Source: Clostridia bacterium
Lineage (GTDB): Bacteria; Bacillota; Clostridia; Oscillospirales; Acutalibacteraceae
Direction: 5' to 3'
Assembly: GCA_900755995.1 (NCBI GenBank)
Contig: CAAEIM010000214.1
Coordinates: forward strand, 1-12,721
Length of the DNA: 12,721 nucleotides
The notes beneath the pieces are model-generated. The model saw nothing but the letters and a program-made list of their open reading frames with translations. It had not been told where the DNA came from and made no database searches. Shown one piece after another: positions 1-6,185 of this stretch. A program made the translations under genes and the position numbers. The number at the start of each line of letters is the position of its first letter. The first letter of the stretch is position 1.

Positions 1-4
1 CACG

Positions 5-29
5 AAAAACAGTCCACCGGACTGTTTTT
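5..29. terminator. Symmetric hairpin terminator of a gene outside the window
   Basis: An 11-bp perfect inverted repeat (AAAAACAGTCC at 5-15 and GGACTGTTTTT at 19-29) with a 3-nt ACC loop. The A-tract on one side and T-tract on the other make it a typical intrinsic terminator that could work in both directions. It probably ends a plus-strand gene lying just left of the window. Confidence 0.75.
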
Positions 30-40
30 CTCCCCTCCTG

Positions 41-176
41 CGCTTGCTCAAGCGAACGGCGGGGCTTTGCCCCACCAGCCCCACCGCCTTTTGAAAAAGG
101 CGGGCGAAAACTTTTAGTTATTTTGCTATCGCAAAATAGTTTATCGACAGTCTGAGCCGCCGTCTTTACGGCGGCT
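41..176. repeat. Palindrome-rich intergenic element (several successive hairpins)
   Basis: This non-coding stretch is almost entirely made of consecutive inverted repeats. CGCTT/AAGCG lies at 41-45 and 50-54. GGGGC/GCCCC lies at 61-65 and 69-73. CCGCCTTTT/AAAAGGCGG lies at 84-92 and 95-103. ATTTTGC/GCAAAAT lies at 120-126 and 131-137. AGCCGCCGT/ACGGCGGCT lies at 155-163 and 168-176. The segment CGCAAAATAGTTTATC followed by GACAG (130-150) recurs at 11445-11465 with one change, so part of it is a dispersed repeat. It may be a non-autonomous repeat family or a structured RNA; neither can be decided from one window. Confidence 0.6.
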
Positions 177-179
177 TTT
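155..179 (+). terminator. GC-rich hairpin with short T-tract, directly before fkbM
   Basis: A 9-bp perfect stem (AGCCGCCGT/ACGGCGGCT) with a CTTT loop is followed by a short run of T. It looks like an intrinsic terminator, yet it ends only 16-19 nt before the start codon at 195. It would therefore act on transcripts entering the methyltransferase gene, unless that gene has a very close promoter. It could instead be the last hairpin of the repeat element. Confidence 0.45.
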
Positions 180-194
180 CTAACAGGTGAATTT

Positions 195-1244
195 ATGAAA
201 ATTAACAAGGATTATATCTGGAATTACTTAAAAAAATCCGACCTGCCTATTGTTCTTTACGGAATGGGTGACGGTGCAGATAAGGTGCTTTCCGCATTTG
301 AAAAGCACAAAATTACGACGAACGCTGTTATGGCAAGCGATGATTTTGTGCGTGGTCAGAGCTTTCACGGCTTTACCGTCAAAAAGCTGAGCGATATTGA
401 AAAAGAATTTCCCGATTTTATAATTGCGCTTTGCTTTGCCACCCAGCTGCCTGAGGTTATGCAGAATATATTTCAAATTTCAAAGAAGCACAAGGTCATT
501 GTACCGAGCGTTCCCGCATTCGGAAACATTCTTTTTGATGAGGAATTTGTTGAAAAAAACAGCAAAGACATTGCAAAAGCCAAAAATCTGCTCGCTGATG
601 ATTTGTCAAAAAGGGTTTTTGACAATATTCTTGAATTTTACAGAACCGGAGAACTTTCTCTGCTTGACGAAATAACCACCGACAAGGACGAGGCTTTTTC
701 GATTTTATCACTCGGAAATAACGAAACCTATATTGACTTGGGCGCATATAACGGTGATACCATAGATGAATTTCTGCACTATACAGACTCAAGTTACAAA
801 TTCATCGCCGCCTTTGAGCCGAATGCAAAGAATTTCAGCAAATTACAGGCTCACTGCAAGGATATGGAAAGAATAGAGCTTTGGCAGCTTGGGGCATACA
901 GCTGTAATACCACCCTTTGTTTCAACAACAAGGCAGGCAGAAACAGCGCTATTGTAAGCGAAAGCTCCACCAGAACGCCTGTGGCAGCTGTGGATACAAT
1001 TTTATGCGGCCGTGCTGCAACTTATATAAAAGCTGATGTAGAGGGAGCTGACTATGAGGCAATTCTGGGAATGAAAAATACGCTGAAAATGTTCAAGCCA
1101 AAGCTCAACTTCTCAGCGTATCATAGATTTGAAGATATTTTCAGACTGCCGCTGCTGATTTCGGAAATAAATCCCGAATATAAAATCTATCTGCGGCATC
1201 ATCCGTACATTCCTGCATGGGACACTAATCTTTACTGCATTTAA
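195..1244 (+). CDS. FkbM-family S-adenosylmethionine-dependent methyltransferase
   Basis: 349-residue protein with two parts. Residues 15-110 form a Rossmann-like N-terminal region (VLYGMGDGADKVL near 20-32), a type often found ahead of FkbM domains in glycan and surface-polysaccharide loci. Residues 175-349 form the FkbM methyltransferase domain. SAM-binding motif I is YIDLGAYNGDT (179-189), the acidic end of the next strand is FEPN (207-210), and KADVEGAD (279-286) is the FkbM signature near the active site. FkbM enzymes O-methylate sugars or other small substrates; the substrate cannot be read here. The ATG at 195 is preceded by AGGTGA five bases upstream. No glycosyltransferase lies nearby in the window, so the gene appears solitary. 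Its stop codon overlaps that of the converging gene. Confidence 0.85.
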   Translation: MKINKDYIWNYLKKSDLPIVLYGMGDGADKVLSAFEKHKITTNAVMASDDFVRGQSFHGFTVKKLSDIEKEFPDFIIALCFATQLPEVMQNIFQISKKHKVIVPSVPAFGNILFDEEFVEKNSKDIAKAKNLLADDLSKRVFDNILEFYRTGELSLLDEITTDKDEAFSILSLGNNETYIDLGAYNGDTIDEFLHYTDSSYKFIAAFEPNAKNFSKLQAHCKDMERIELWQLGAYSCNTTLCFNNKAGRNSAIVSESSTRTPVAAVDTILCGRAATYIKADVEGADYEAILGMKNTLKMFKPKLNFSAYHRFEDIFRLPLLISEINPEYKIYLRHHPYIPAWDTNLYCI

Positions 1245-1825
1245 TTGTTTTTTGCAGAGCCAAATTCGCTTAATATGTCGTCAATTTCGCTTTCACTGGT
1301 TACTTTATCGGTGGAAGCGTATTTGCTGTAATCAAAATCATCGGCATCAATATCAACCTCTGCAGAAACGGTTTCTTTTGACGCTTCAGCTTCAGCCGCC
1401 TTTTCGTTTACAAACTCCTCGTTTCTGCGCTTTGCAGCAAGAAGTCTTTCCTCAGCCTCTTTCTCAGCCATTGCCTCTGCCTTTTTGCGTTTGTCACCAA
1501 ATGCAATATCACCGATAAACAAGCCGAATATACCTGATATAAGGTAAGCTACAAGAAGAATAATATTTGTGACTTTAAAGCCTCCGTTATAAAGGAGCAT
1601 ACTCGGAATATAAACAACAGGGGCAATCAGGGTGAACAAAAAGTCCATTCCGTGTTTTGAGCAGTAAACCGCCGCACAGATTATTGCTGTTGCAGGAAAA
1701 ATAAAATAATACGCAATAGTTGAAAAGCCCTGCATTGACTTTGAAATAAAGATAAGTGGTGCAAGCATATATACCACAAGAATTATCATACCGTATGGCA
1801 GATAGCGTTTTACCAAACCGTTCAT
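1241..1825 (-). CDS. Unknown four-helix membrane protein with charged coiled-coil tail
   Basis: 194-residue protein, family not recognised. The start at 1825 is chosen over an upstream ATG because GGAGG lies six bases before it. Four hydrophobic segments at about 10-28, 36-54, 61-80 and 86-108 predict an integral membrane protein. From residue 111 a basic KRKK patch opens a long Lys/Glu/Ala-rich, probably helical or coiled-coil stretch to about 150. An acidic, disordered-looking tail follows and ends in a short amphipathic motif (SEIDDILSEFG, 179-189). The basic patch after helix 4 suggests that the tail is cytoplasmic. The terminal motif resembles a short protein-docking peptide, but that is inference. 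The gene is alone on its strand here, with its own promoter, and overlaps the stop codon of the facing methyltransferase gene. Confidence 0.75.
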   Translation of the reverse strand: MNGLVKRYLPYGMIILVVYMLAPLIFISKSMQGFSTIAYYFIFPATAIICAAVYCSKHGMDFLFTLIAPVVYIPSMLLYNGGFKVTNIILLVAYLISGIFGLFIGDIAFGDKRKKAEAMAEKEAEERLLAAKRRNEEFVNEKAAEAEASKETVSAEVDIDADDFDYSKYASTDKVTSESEIDDILSEFGSAKNN

Positions 1826-1871
1826 AATTAACCTCCAAGCAATATTATACATAGAACATCATACATTATTT

Positions 1872-1899
1872 ATTATAACTTAAAATTACAAAAAATCAA
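1872..1899 (-). promoter_or_regulatory. Sigma-A promoter for the membrane protein gene
   Basis: Read on the minus strand, TTGATT (1894-1899) and TATAAT (1872-1877) are separated by 16 nt. The predicted start near 1865 would give a leader of about 40 nt to the ATG at 1825. A second TATAAT (1844-1849) lacks a good -35 partner. Confidence 0.5.
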
Positions 1900-1919
1900 G
1901 AACATATACAACATTTGTT

Positions 1920-2019
1920 AATAAGCATTAAAAAACGGGACTTTTCAAAGCTCGTCAATGCTTTTTCTATCTTTCTGCCATTCGCAGAATAAGCATTAAA
2001 AAACGGGACTTTTCAAAGC
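1920..2019. repeat. 32-bp direct repeat, two copies 68 bp apart
   Basis: The sequence beginning AATAAGCATTAAAAAACGGG occurs at 1920-1951 and again, identical over 32 bases, at 1988-2019. The right copy provides one arm of the terminator at 1999-2028. The left copy has the same arm but the partner arm is absent, so it cannot form the full hairpin. This looks like a partial duplication of the terminator region. Confidence 0.8.
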
Positions 2020-2028
2020 CCCGTTTTT
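1999..2028 (-). terminator. Intrinsic terminator of the zinc-ribbon protein gene
   Basis: On the minus strand a 14-bp stem (AAAAACGGGGCTTT paired with AAAGTCCCGTTTTT, one G-U pair, 2-nt GA loop) ends in a T-run, 20 bases after the stop codon at 2048. On the plus strand the G-U becomes an A-C mismatch, so the hairpin suits minus-strand transcription best. Confidence 0.85.
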
Positions 2029-2047
2029 GTTCTTTTACCTCTAATAA

Positions 2048-3514
2048 TTACTTAAGACCCTCTGTAATTTCTTCGGTATAATCAGCCTTTTTGGATACAA
2101 CAAGGTCATTATACATATCAGCCTTTGAAGTATATCCCTTTACCTCTGAGTAATAACCATACTTAAGTGTTGTTTCACCCTCAATAGAGTTTGATTTAAG
2201 GTCAACGTACTGTGTGCCGTCTGCATACTGCATAATATCGGTAAACCTTACAGGGAAGTAAACTGTTGTTTCATCAAACTGTTTTTTCTCCTCGTTGCTC
2301 TTAACCTTGCCGCTGTAGATAACATAGAGCTGGTTTTTACCGTTCCATGTCCAAGCGCCGTCTTTTGCGTAGAGGAAGTATGTGCCCTCAAATTTAAGAT
2401 CTGAAAGGCTTATGTACTTGCTGTCGCCTGCAAAATAAGAATTAATTACATCTTCGGTCTGAGTTTTCATTGAATCAAGCGTTTCAGGCTTAATGTCAGC
2501 GACCTTGCTTACATATTGGTCAACGCCCTTGCACTCAAATTCCTTAGTGGTAGTTGTAAATGCACAGCCGTATTCCTCTATAAAATACTCAGGATCGTTA
2601 GTTACAGTAACAGTAATCTTGTCACCTACCTTGATTCCGTAGCTTTTGCTGAGGTCGTAGTATATATGGTCATAAACTTCGTCAGTATTAGTGCGTTTAA
2701 TGTCAGCAGAAACATCAGGTGATGTTCCGGTAAATTCAACCGTTACTCCGTCAAAAGGATCAATAGTTTTAACCTCTTTAAGTCCCTCAACAGTATATTC
2801 GGTAGGCTCGCCTGCATATTCAATTTTAAACTTTGATGCAGCCTCGTTATCAAACTCAAAGGTAACTGTTACTACATCACCGTTTTTCAAACCTGAACTC
2901 TCATCAAGCTCCCAGTCAACACTGTCAACCATATCATAATAAGCCGAAAACATACCGCTATAACTACCGTTATACGCATTCTTGAATGAAGGTGATGCCT
3001 TAATAAGGTCATCGTAATAACTTGTATAGTCAAAATCGACCTCAGCCTCACCATTTGTGTTATAGCCTGTAAATTCTACGGTAATGTAATCGTTGAGATT
3101 TATTTTTGTCTTATGTGTAGCTACCAAAACAATGGCAACAACTATAATAATAAGAAGTACGCAGACACCGCCGATAATTCCAAAAAGAAGCTTTTTGTTT
3201 AAGGGCTTCTTAGGCTTCTGCATTACCGGTGCAGCGTTAAAATTCTGCGGCTGTCCGACATTTTGAACAGGAAGCTGTGACGGCTGCGGCATATTATTCT
3301 GCTGTGCATTTACGTTTGGCTGCTGTACCTGAGCATTCTGATTTGTATTTACGTTTGGCTGCTGTGCCTGTGCGTTCTGATTTGCATTTACGTTTGGCTG
3401 CTGCGCCTGTGCGTTCTGATTTGTGTTTACATTTTGCTGCTGTAAATTTGCACCGCAAAATACGCAAAACTTACTGCCATCCTTTATTTCCTTTTTGCAA
3501 TTAGGACAATTCAT
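2048..3514 (-). CDS. Membrane-anchored zinc-ribbon protein with extracytoplasmic beta domains
   Basis: 488-residue protein. The start at 3514 (MNCPNC) is chosen because AGGTGG lies seven bases upstream; an in-frame ATG at 3550 has no such site. Residues 3-20 form a zinc ribbon (C3, C6, C17, C20). Residues 28-78 form a low-complexity Asn/Gln/Pro linker with three near-identical 13-residue repeats. One membrane helix follows at about 108-133 after a Lys-rich patch, which predicts an N-inside orientation. The remainder (about 138-488) is predicted to be outside the cell. It holds at least two similar beta-rich modules, each containing a VEFTG motif (DYITVEFTG near 142 and DGVTVEFTG near 267) and a GD-VTVT strand. 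Such zinc-ribbon/membrane proteins are common in Clostridia with no fixed function; a sensing or envelope role is inference. It is a monocistronic unit with its own promoter and terminator. Confidence 0.8.
   Translation of the reverse strand: MNCPNCKKEIKDGSKFCVFCGANLQQQNVNTNQNAQAQQPNVNANQNAQAQQPNVNTNQNAQVQQPNVNAQQNNMPQPSQLPVQNVGQPQNFNAAPVMQKPKKPLNKKLLFGIIGGVCVLLIIIVVAIVLVATHKTKINLNDYITVEFTGYNTNGEAEVDFDYTSYYDDLIKASPSFKNAYNGSYSGMFSAYYDMVDSVDWELDESSGLKNGDVVTVTFEFDNEAASKFKIEYAGEPTEYTVEGLKEVKTIDPFDGVTVEFTGTSPDVSADIKRTNTDEVYDHIYYDLSKSYGIKVGDKITVTVTNDPEYFIEEYGCAFTTTTKEFECKGVDQYVSKVADIKPETLDSMKTQTEDVINSYFAGDSKYISLSDLKFEGTYFLYAKDGAWTWNGKNQLYVIYSGKVKSNEEKKQFDETTVYFPVRFTDIMQYADGTQYVDLKSNSIEGETTLKYGYYSEVKGYTSKADMYNDLVVSKKADYTEEITEGLK
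3317..3433 (-). repeat. 39-bp tandem repeat encoding an Asn/Gln linker
   Basis: Three in-frame 39-bp units encode the 13-residue motif NVNTNQNAQAQQP with minor changes (residues 28-66 of the zinc-ribbon protein), followed by a degenerate fourth. High nucleotide identity between units suggests that copy number can vary by slippage or recombination. Confidence 0.85.
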
Positions 3515-3580
3515 TAAATTTCCACCTTTCTGAAACTGAAACAAAAGCAATATTTAATATTCACATTTCTATCACAGAAA

Positions 3581-3609
3581 ATTATACGCTTTATTTTTAC
3601 AAAAGTCAA
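3581..3609 (-). promoter_or_regulatory. Sigma-A promoter for the zinc-ribbon gene
   Basis: Minus-strand TTGACT (3604-3609), a 17-nt spacer and a perfect TATAAT (3581-3586). The predicted transcript starts near 3574, giving a leader of about 60 nt. Confidence 0.7.
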
Positions 3610-3664
3610 CAAATTGCGGCAATGCCTGCCTCCAAAAAAAAGCGGATTTTTACGCTGAAATTCA

Positions 3665-3693
3665 TTGACAATACACACAAAATCAACTAAAAT
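3665..3693 (+). promoter_or_regulatory. Strong sigma-A promoter of the mgtE leader
   Basis: Perfect TTGACA (3665-3670), exact 17-nt spacer, TAAAAT (3688-3693). Transcription should begin near 3700, giving an untranslated leader of about 190 nt before mgtE, much longer than the other leaders in this window. Confidence 0.75.
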
Positions 3694-3736
3694 AAATATG
3701 TATGGGTTGATAACCATATAACTATAAATTGAACTG

Positions 3737-3836
3737 GGGTGAAAAATTAATGGACGCAGATGGTAATAAAGGCGCAGTACCCGGGCGAAGTTTTAACAGA
3801 CAAAATGGCGCTGCTGCGTTCGTTTTTGTCTAACCC
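3737..3836 (+). promoter_or_regulatory. Candidate structured leader RNA upstream of mgtE
   Basis: AATGGACGCAG (3749-3759) can pair with CTGCGTTCGTT (3814-3824) over 11 uninterrupted pairs including two G-U. GGGT (3737-3740) can pair with ACCC (3833-3836) outside it, enclosing about 100 nt. A competing hairpin, AGACAAAA (3798-3805) with TTTTGTCT (3824-3831), crosses the first stem, so the two are alternatives or a pseudoknot. The region does not show the GUUAGGUGAGGCU block I associate with the M-box Mg2+ riboswitch. A riboswitch-like or leader-peptide role is inferred from position and pairing only. Confidence 0.45.
3750..3833 (+). CDS. Possible 27-residue leader peptide of mgtE
   Basis: A short ORF with an ATG at 3750 lies seven bases after GGGGTGA, a credible ribosome binding site, and directly downstream of the strong promoter. 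It encodes 27 residues, starting MDADGNKGAVPG and ending GAAAFVFV, with no similarity I recognise. It ends about 60 bases before mgtE. Its start codon lies inside the long-range stem of the leader, and codons 6-9 cover a segment able to pair with the arm that masks the mgtE ribosome binding site. Translation could therefore influence mgtE expression. An ORF of this size can also arise by chance inside a structured RNA, and the conserved-looking pairing argues for caution. Confidence 0.35.
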   Translation: MDADGNKGAVPGRSFNRQNGAAAFVFV

Positions 3837-3856
3837 TTAATAAATAAAAATGGTAC

Positions 3857-3896
3857 TCGTCTTTACTCCCTGAAACAAATAAAGGAGGAAAGATGA
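3857..3896 (+). promoter_or_regulatory. Hairpin masking the mgtE ribosome binding site and start codon
   Basis: TCGTCTTTACTCC (3857-3869) pairs with GGAGGAAAGATGA (3884-3896) at 12 of 13 positions (one A-G mismatch, one G-U), with a 14-nt A-rich loop. The 3' arm contains the whole GGAGG (3884-3888) and the first ATG (3893-3895), plus the first base of the second ATG. A competing pairing exists: TAAAGGCG (3767-3774) with CGTCTTTA (3858-3865), which would free the site. This is the arrangement expected of translational control. Confidence 0.6.
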
Positions 3897-5263
3897 TGGA
3901 AACGGTTAAGGTTACTATTACCGAAACTATCAGAGTACTGCTTGAAGAAAAAAAGTTTAATACTCTGAGGGATATTCTTATCACCCTTAAGCCCTATGAT
4001 ATTGCCGCCGTTTTTGAGGAATTGCAGGATGAAAAAGCTCCTATACTCTTTAGAATTTTGCCTAAGGAGCTTGCCGCCGAAACATTTGTAGAAATGGATG
4101 AGGAAACTCAGAAGCTTTTGATTCACGGCTTCAGCGATACCGAGCTTAAAGAGGTAGTTGACGAGCTTTTTATTGATGATGCTGTTGACATTATCGAGGA
4201 AATGCCTGCCAATGTTGTAAAACGAATTTTAAAGCAGGCAGATAAGGATACCAGAAAAATTATAAACGAGCTGCTCAAATATCCTGAGGACAGCGCAGGC
4301 TCGATTATGACAACGGAGTTTATTGTACTCCGACCGAAAATGACAGCCGAGCAGGCTATCAAACGAATAAGAAGAACGGGTGTAGATAAAGAAACCATTT
4401 ACATCTGTTATGTTACAGACGATAATTCAAAGCTAATAGGCATAACCAGCGTTAAGGATTTGCTTTTATCCGATGACGATACAATCGTGTCGTATATTAT
4501 GGAGGAAAACGTTATCAGCGTAAACACCCTTGATGACCAGGAGCAGGTTGCGCAGATGTTTTCTAACTACAACTTTCTTGCGCTTCCGGTTGTGGATACC
4601 GAAAACAGACTTGTCGGCATTGTCACTATCGACGATGCTATTGACGTCTTGCAGGAGGAGGCAACCGAGGATATTGAAAAGATGGCTGCCGTAATGCCGT
4701 CTGATAAGCCGTATATGAAAACAAGTGTTTTCGGAATTTACAAAAAGCGTATTCCGTGGCTTCTCATACTTATGCTCTCGGCAACATTTACCAGTGCAAT
4801 TATAACCCATTTTGAGTCAACTCTTGCGAGCGTAATTGTACTTTCTTCGTTTATTCCGATGATTACAGGTACAGGCGGTAACGCAGGCTCTCAGGCGTCG
4901 GTATCGGTTATCCGTGCACTGTCTTTGGGCGAAATCAAGTTTTCTAATGTATTAAAGGTACTGTGGAAAGAGTTTCGTGTGGCTATTCTCTGCGGCGTTA
5001 CCCTTGCTGCGGCAAACTTTATAAAGCTGATGATTTTTGATTTAAACGGCAAAGAAAACGCAGTTTTCATTGGACTTGTAGTTTCACTCACACTTGTGGG
5101 AACAATCATAATGGCAAAGCTCATAGGAACATTTCTGCCTATGGTTGCAAACAAAATCGGCTTAGACCCTGCCGTAATGGCTTCTCCGCTGATTACCACA
5201 ATCTGTGACGCACTTTCTCTTTTAATATACTTTGCCATAGCTACAAGTATATTAAATATTTAA
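3896..5263 (+). CDS. mgtE: Magnesium transporter MgtE
   Basis: 455 residues from the ATG at 3896, seven bases after GGAGG; an adjacent in-frame ATG at 3893 is the alternative. It is the full usual length for MgtE, a homodimeric Mg2+-gated Mg2+ channel of the inner membrane. Domains in order (numbering from 3893): N-terminal superhelical MgtE_N domain, about 25-130; two CBS domains, about 138-200 and 203-262, the cytosolic Mg2+ sensor; a linking helix; and five membrane helices, about 285-455. The pore signature PMITGTGGNAGSQAS is at 322-336. A conserved pore-helix aspartate lies in DPAVMASP (425-432), and another Asp at 439 in TTICDAL. All expected parts are present. The gene is monocistronic, followed by the terminator at 5369-5398. 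Control is probably post-transcriptional through the long leader and the ribosome-site hairpin. Confidence 0.95.
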   Translation: METVKVTITETIRVLLEEKKFNTLRDILITLKPYDIAAVFEELQDEKAPILFRILPKELAAETFVEMDEETQKLLIHGFSDTELKEVVDELFIDDAVDIIEEMPANVVKRILKQADKDTRKIINELLKYPEDSAGSIMTTEFIVLRPKMTAEQAIKRIRRTGVDKETIYICYVTDDNSKLIGITSVKDLLLSDDDTIVSYIMEENVISVNTLDDQEQVAQMFSNYNFLALPVVDTENRLVGIVTIDDAIDVLQEEATEDIEKMAAVMPSDKPYMKTSVFGIYKKRIPWLLILMLSATFTSAIITHFESTLASVIVLSSFIPMITGTGGNAGSQASVSVIRALSLGEIKFSNVLKVLWKEFRVAILCGVTLAAANFIKLMIFDLNGKENAVFIGLVVSLTLVGTIIMAKLIGTFLPMVANKIGLDPAVMASPLITTICDALSLLIYFAIATSILNI

Positions 5264-5368
5264 CAGCCGATGGGCTGCATTCCTTCGGGCAGTTAGTTTC
5301 ATATAAAAACTCACTTTTGTGCCATACTGTTGCCGAGAAAATTTTTATGCATCATATAAAAAAGCAAC

Positions 5369-5398
5369 AACCTTGCAGAGTAAAAAATCTGCAAGGTT
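5369..5398. terminator. Terminator between converging mgtE and YoaK genes
   Basis: An 11-bp perfect stem, AACCTTGCAGA (5369-5379) and TCTGCAAGGTT (5388-5398), with an 8-nt loop and a T-rich run on the plus side (5397-5407). On the minus side it is followed by GTTGCTTTTTT, so it may serve both genes. The preceding stretch (5264-5340) holds only weak small hairpins (for example CAGCC/GGCTG at 5264-5277) and nothing else I recognise. Confidence 0.8.
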
Positions 5399-5402
5399 TT
5401 TA

Positions 5403-6101
5403 TTATTTTACGGTTGCTGTCAAAAGCTTTTTGCCGAGAACAAAAATCTTTGAATTTTTATACCACATATAGCACACTGTGGATGCCGCAATGGGAAGAA
5501 AAGTCCACCAGATACTCTCTCTTGCCCAAAAAATCTGTACTATGCCGGCAAACGCCACACCAAGATGGAAGAACAAAAGCGTCATTCCAAAGAACTGCGC
5601 CTTGCGCTTCATTTTAATATCCCCGTCAATTAAATACGAGGCGAGGGAGGTAACAGCCTGTCTTAAATTATTTGTAGAAAATATGGTAGAGCTTCCGTAG
5701 CCGGCATCTCCTGCAAAAGCATTCCATTGAATCGGCGTTGCATAGAACAGCGGCAGCATAGCAAGATACGGATTTTCAACAAAATTCAGCATACTTACAA
5801 GAAAAACAGCGATTGATGTTACAAAAAGGCTGATAACTCTTGCATCAATTTTTACAAACTTATTCACAAGAACATAGGTTACATTTCCGCAGATATATAC
5901 AACGGCGGCAATCACCATATAAATAAGAAGCGAATGAGTAGGTTCAAAAAAATTGTGCACAATATGAATCATATTTGAAGTCTGTGATGAAGCCAGCAAA
6001 TCGCAATGATTTATAATAGCATATGCAGCTATAAATCCTCCGACTGAGCTTACGCTAAAGTGCAGCCACGCCTCTTTTTTTATATTTTTATCCACAAGCA
6101 T
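5403..6101 (-). CDS. YoaK-family (DUF1275) membrane protein
   Basis: 232 residues, matching the usual length of the family. About six membrane segments at roughly 12-31, 56-78, 87-107, 110-130, 168-190 and 197-213. Family features are an N-terminal GGFIAAYAI helix, SSQTSNM (38-44) at the place of the usual T-GN motif, and STIFSTNNLRQAVTSL (138-153) in the central conserved loop. No biochemical function is established for the family; small-molecule transport has been suggested. The ATG at 6101 has only a weak site (AAAGGGCG) upstream, but no better start exists nearby and the promoter places the transcript start about 20 bases before it. Single-gene unit facing mgtE. Confidence 0.8.
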   Translation of the reverse strand: MLVDKNIKKEAWLHFSVSSVGGFIAAYAIINHCDLLASSQTSNMIHIVHNFFEPTHSLLIYMVIAAVVYICGNVTYVLVNKFVKIDARVISLFVTSIAVFLVSMLNFVENPYLAMLPLFYATPIQWNAFAGDAGYGSSTIFSTNNLRQAVTSLASYLIDGDIKMKRKAQFFGMTLLFFHLGVAFAGIVQIFWARESIWWTFLPIAASTVCYMWYKNSKIFVLGKKLLTATVK

Positions 6102-6127
6102 CGCCCTTTTATCAGTTTTCGGTCATA

Positions 6128-6156
6128 ATTATAGCACAAGCAAGCTCTTATTTCAA
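6128..6156 (-). promoter_or_regulatory. Sigma-A promoter of the YoaK-family gene
   Basis: On the minus strand TTGAAA (6151-6156), a 17-nt spacer and a perfect TATAAT (6128-6133). The start near 6121 leaves a leader of only about 20 nt. Confidence 0.7.
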
Positions 6157-6185
6157 TTATTAAATCGCTGATAAGAACACTGCTT

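Noticed and set aside
3317..3433. CRISPR-like array of regular 39-bp units
   Set aside because: The units are contiguous, in frame, and encode a repeated Asn/Gln linker; there are no spacers.
3514..3717. Minus-strand ORF of 67 residues upstream of the zinc-ribbon gene
   Set aside because: It runs through the zinc-ribbon promoter and leader, has no ribosome binding site and no plausible composition.
3700..3890. M-box (ykoK) Mg2+ riboswitch upstream of mgtE
   Set aside because: The conserved GUUAGGUGAGGCU opening and the expected order of later blocks are not seen; only a GCTGCTGCG fragment resembles it. A covariance search with RF00380 would settle it.
5264..5340. Possible small structured element after mgtE (CAGCC/GGCTG, CTGC/GCAG)
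   Set aside because: The stems are only 4-5 bp and there is no supporting context; not enough to call a feature.
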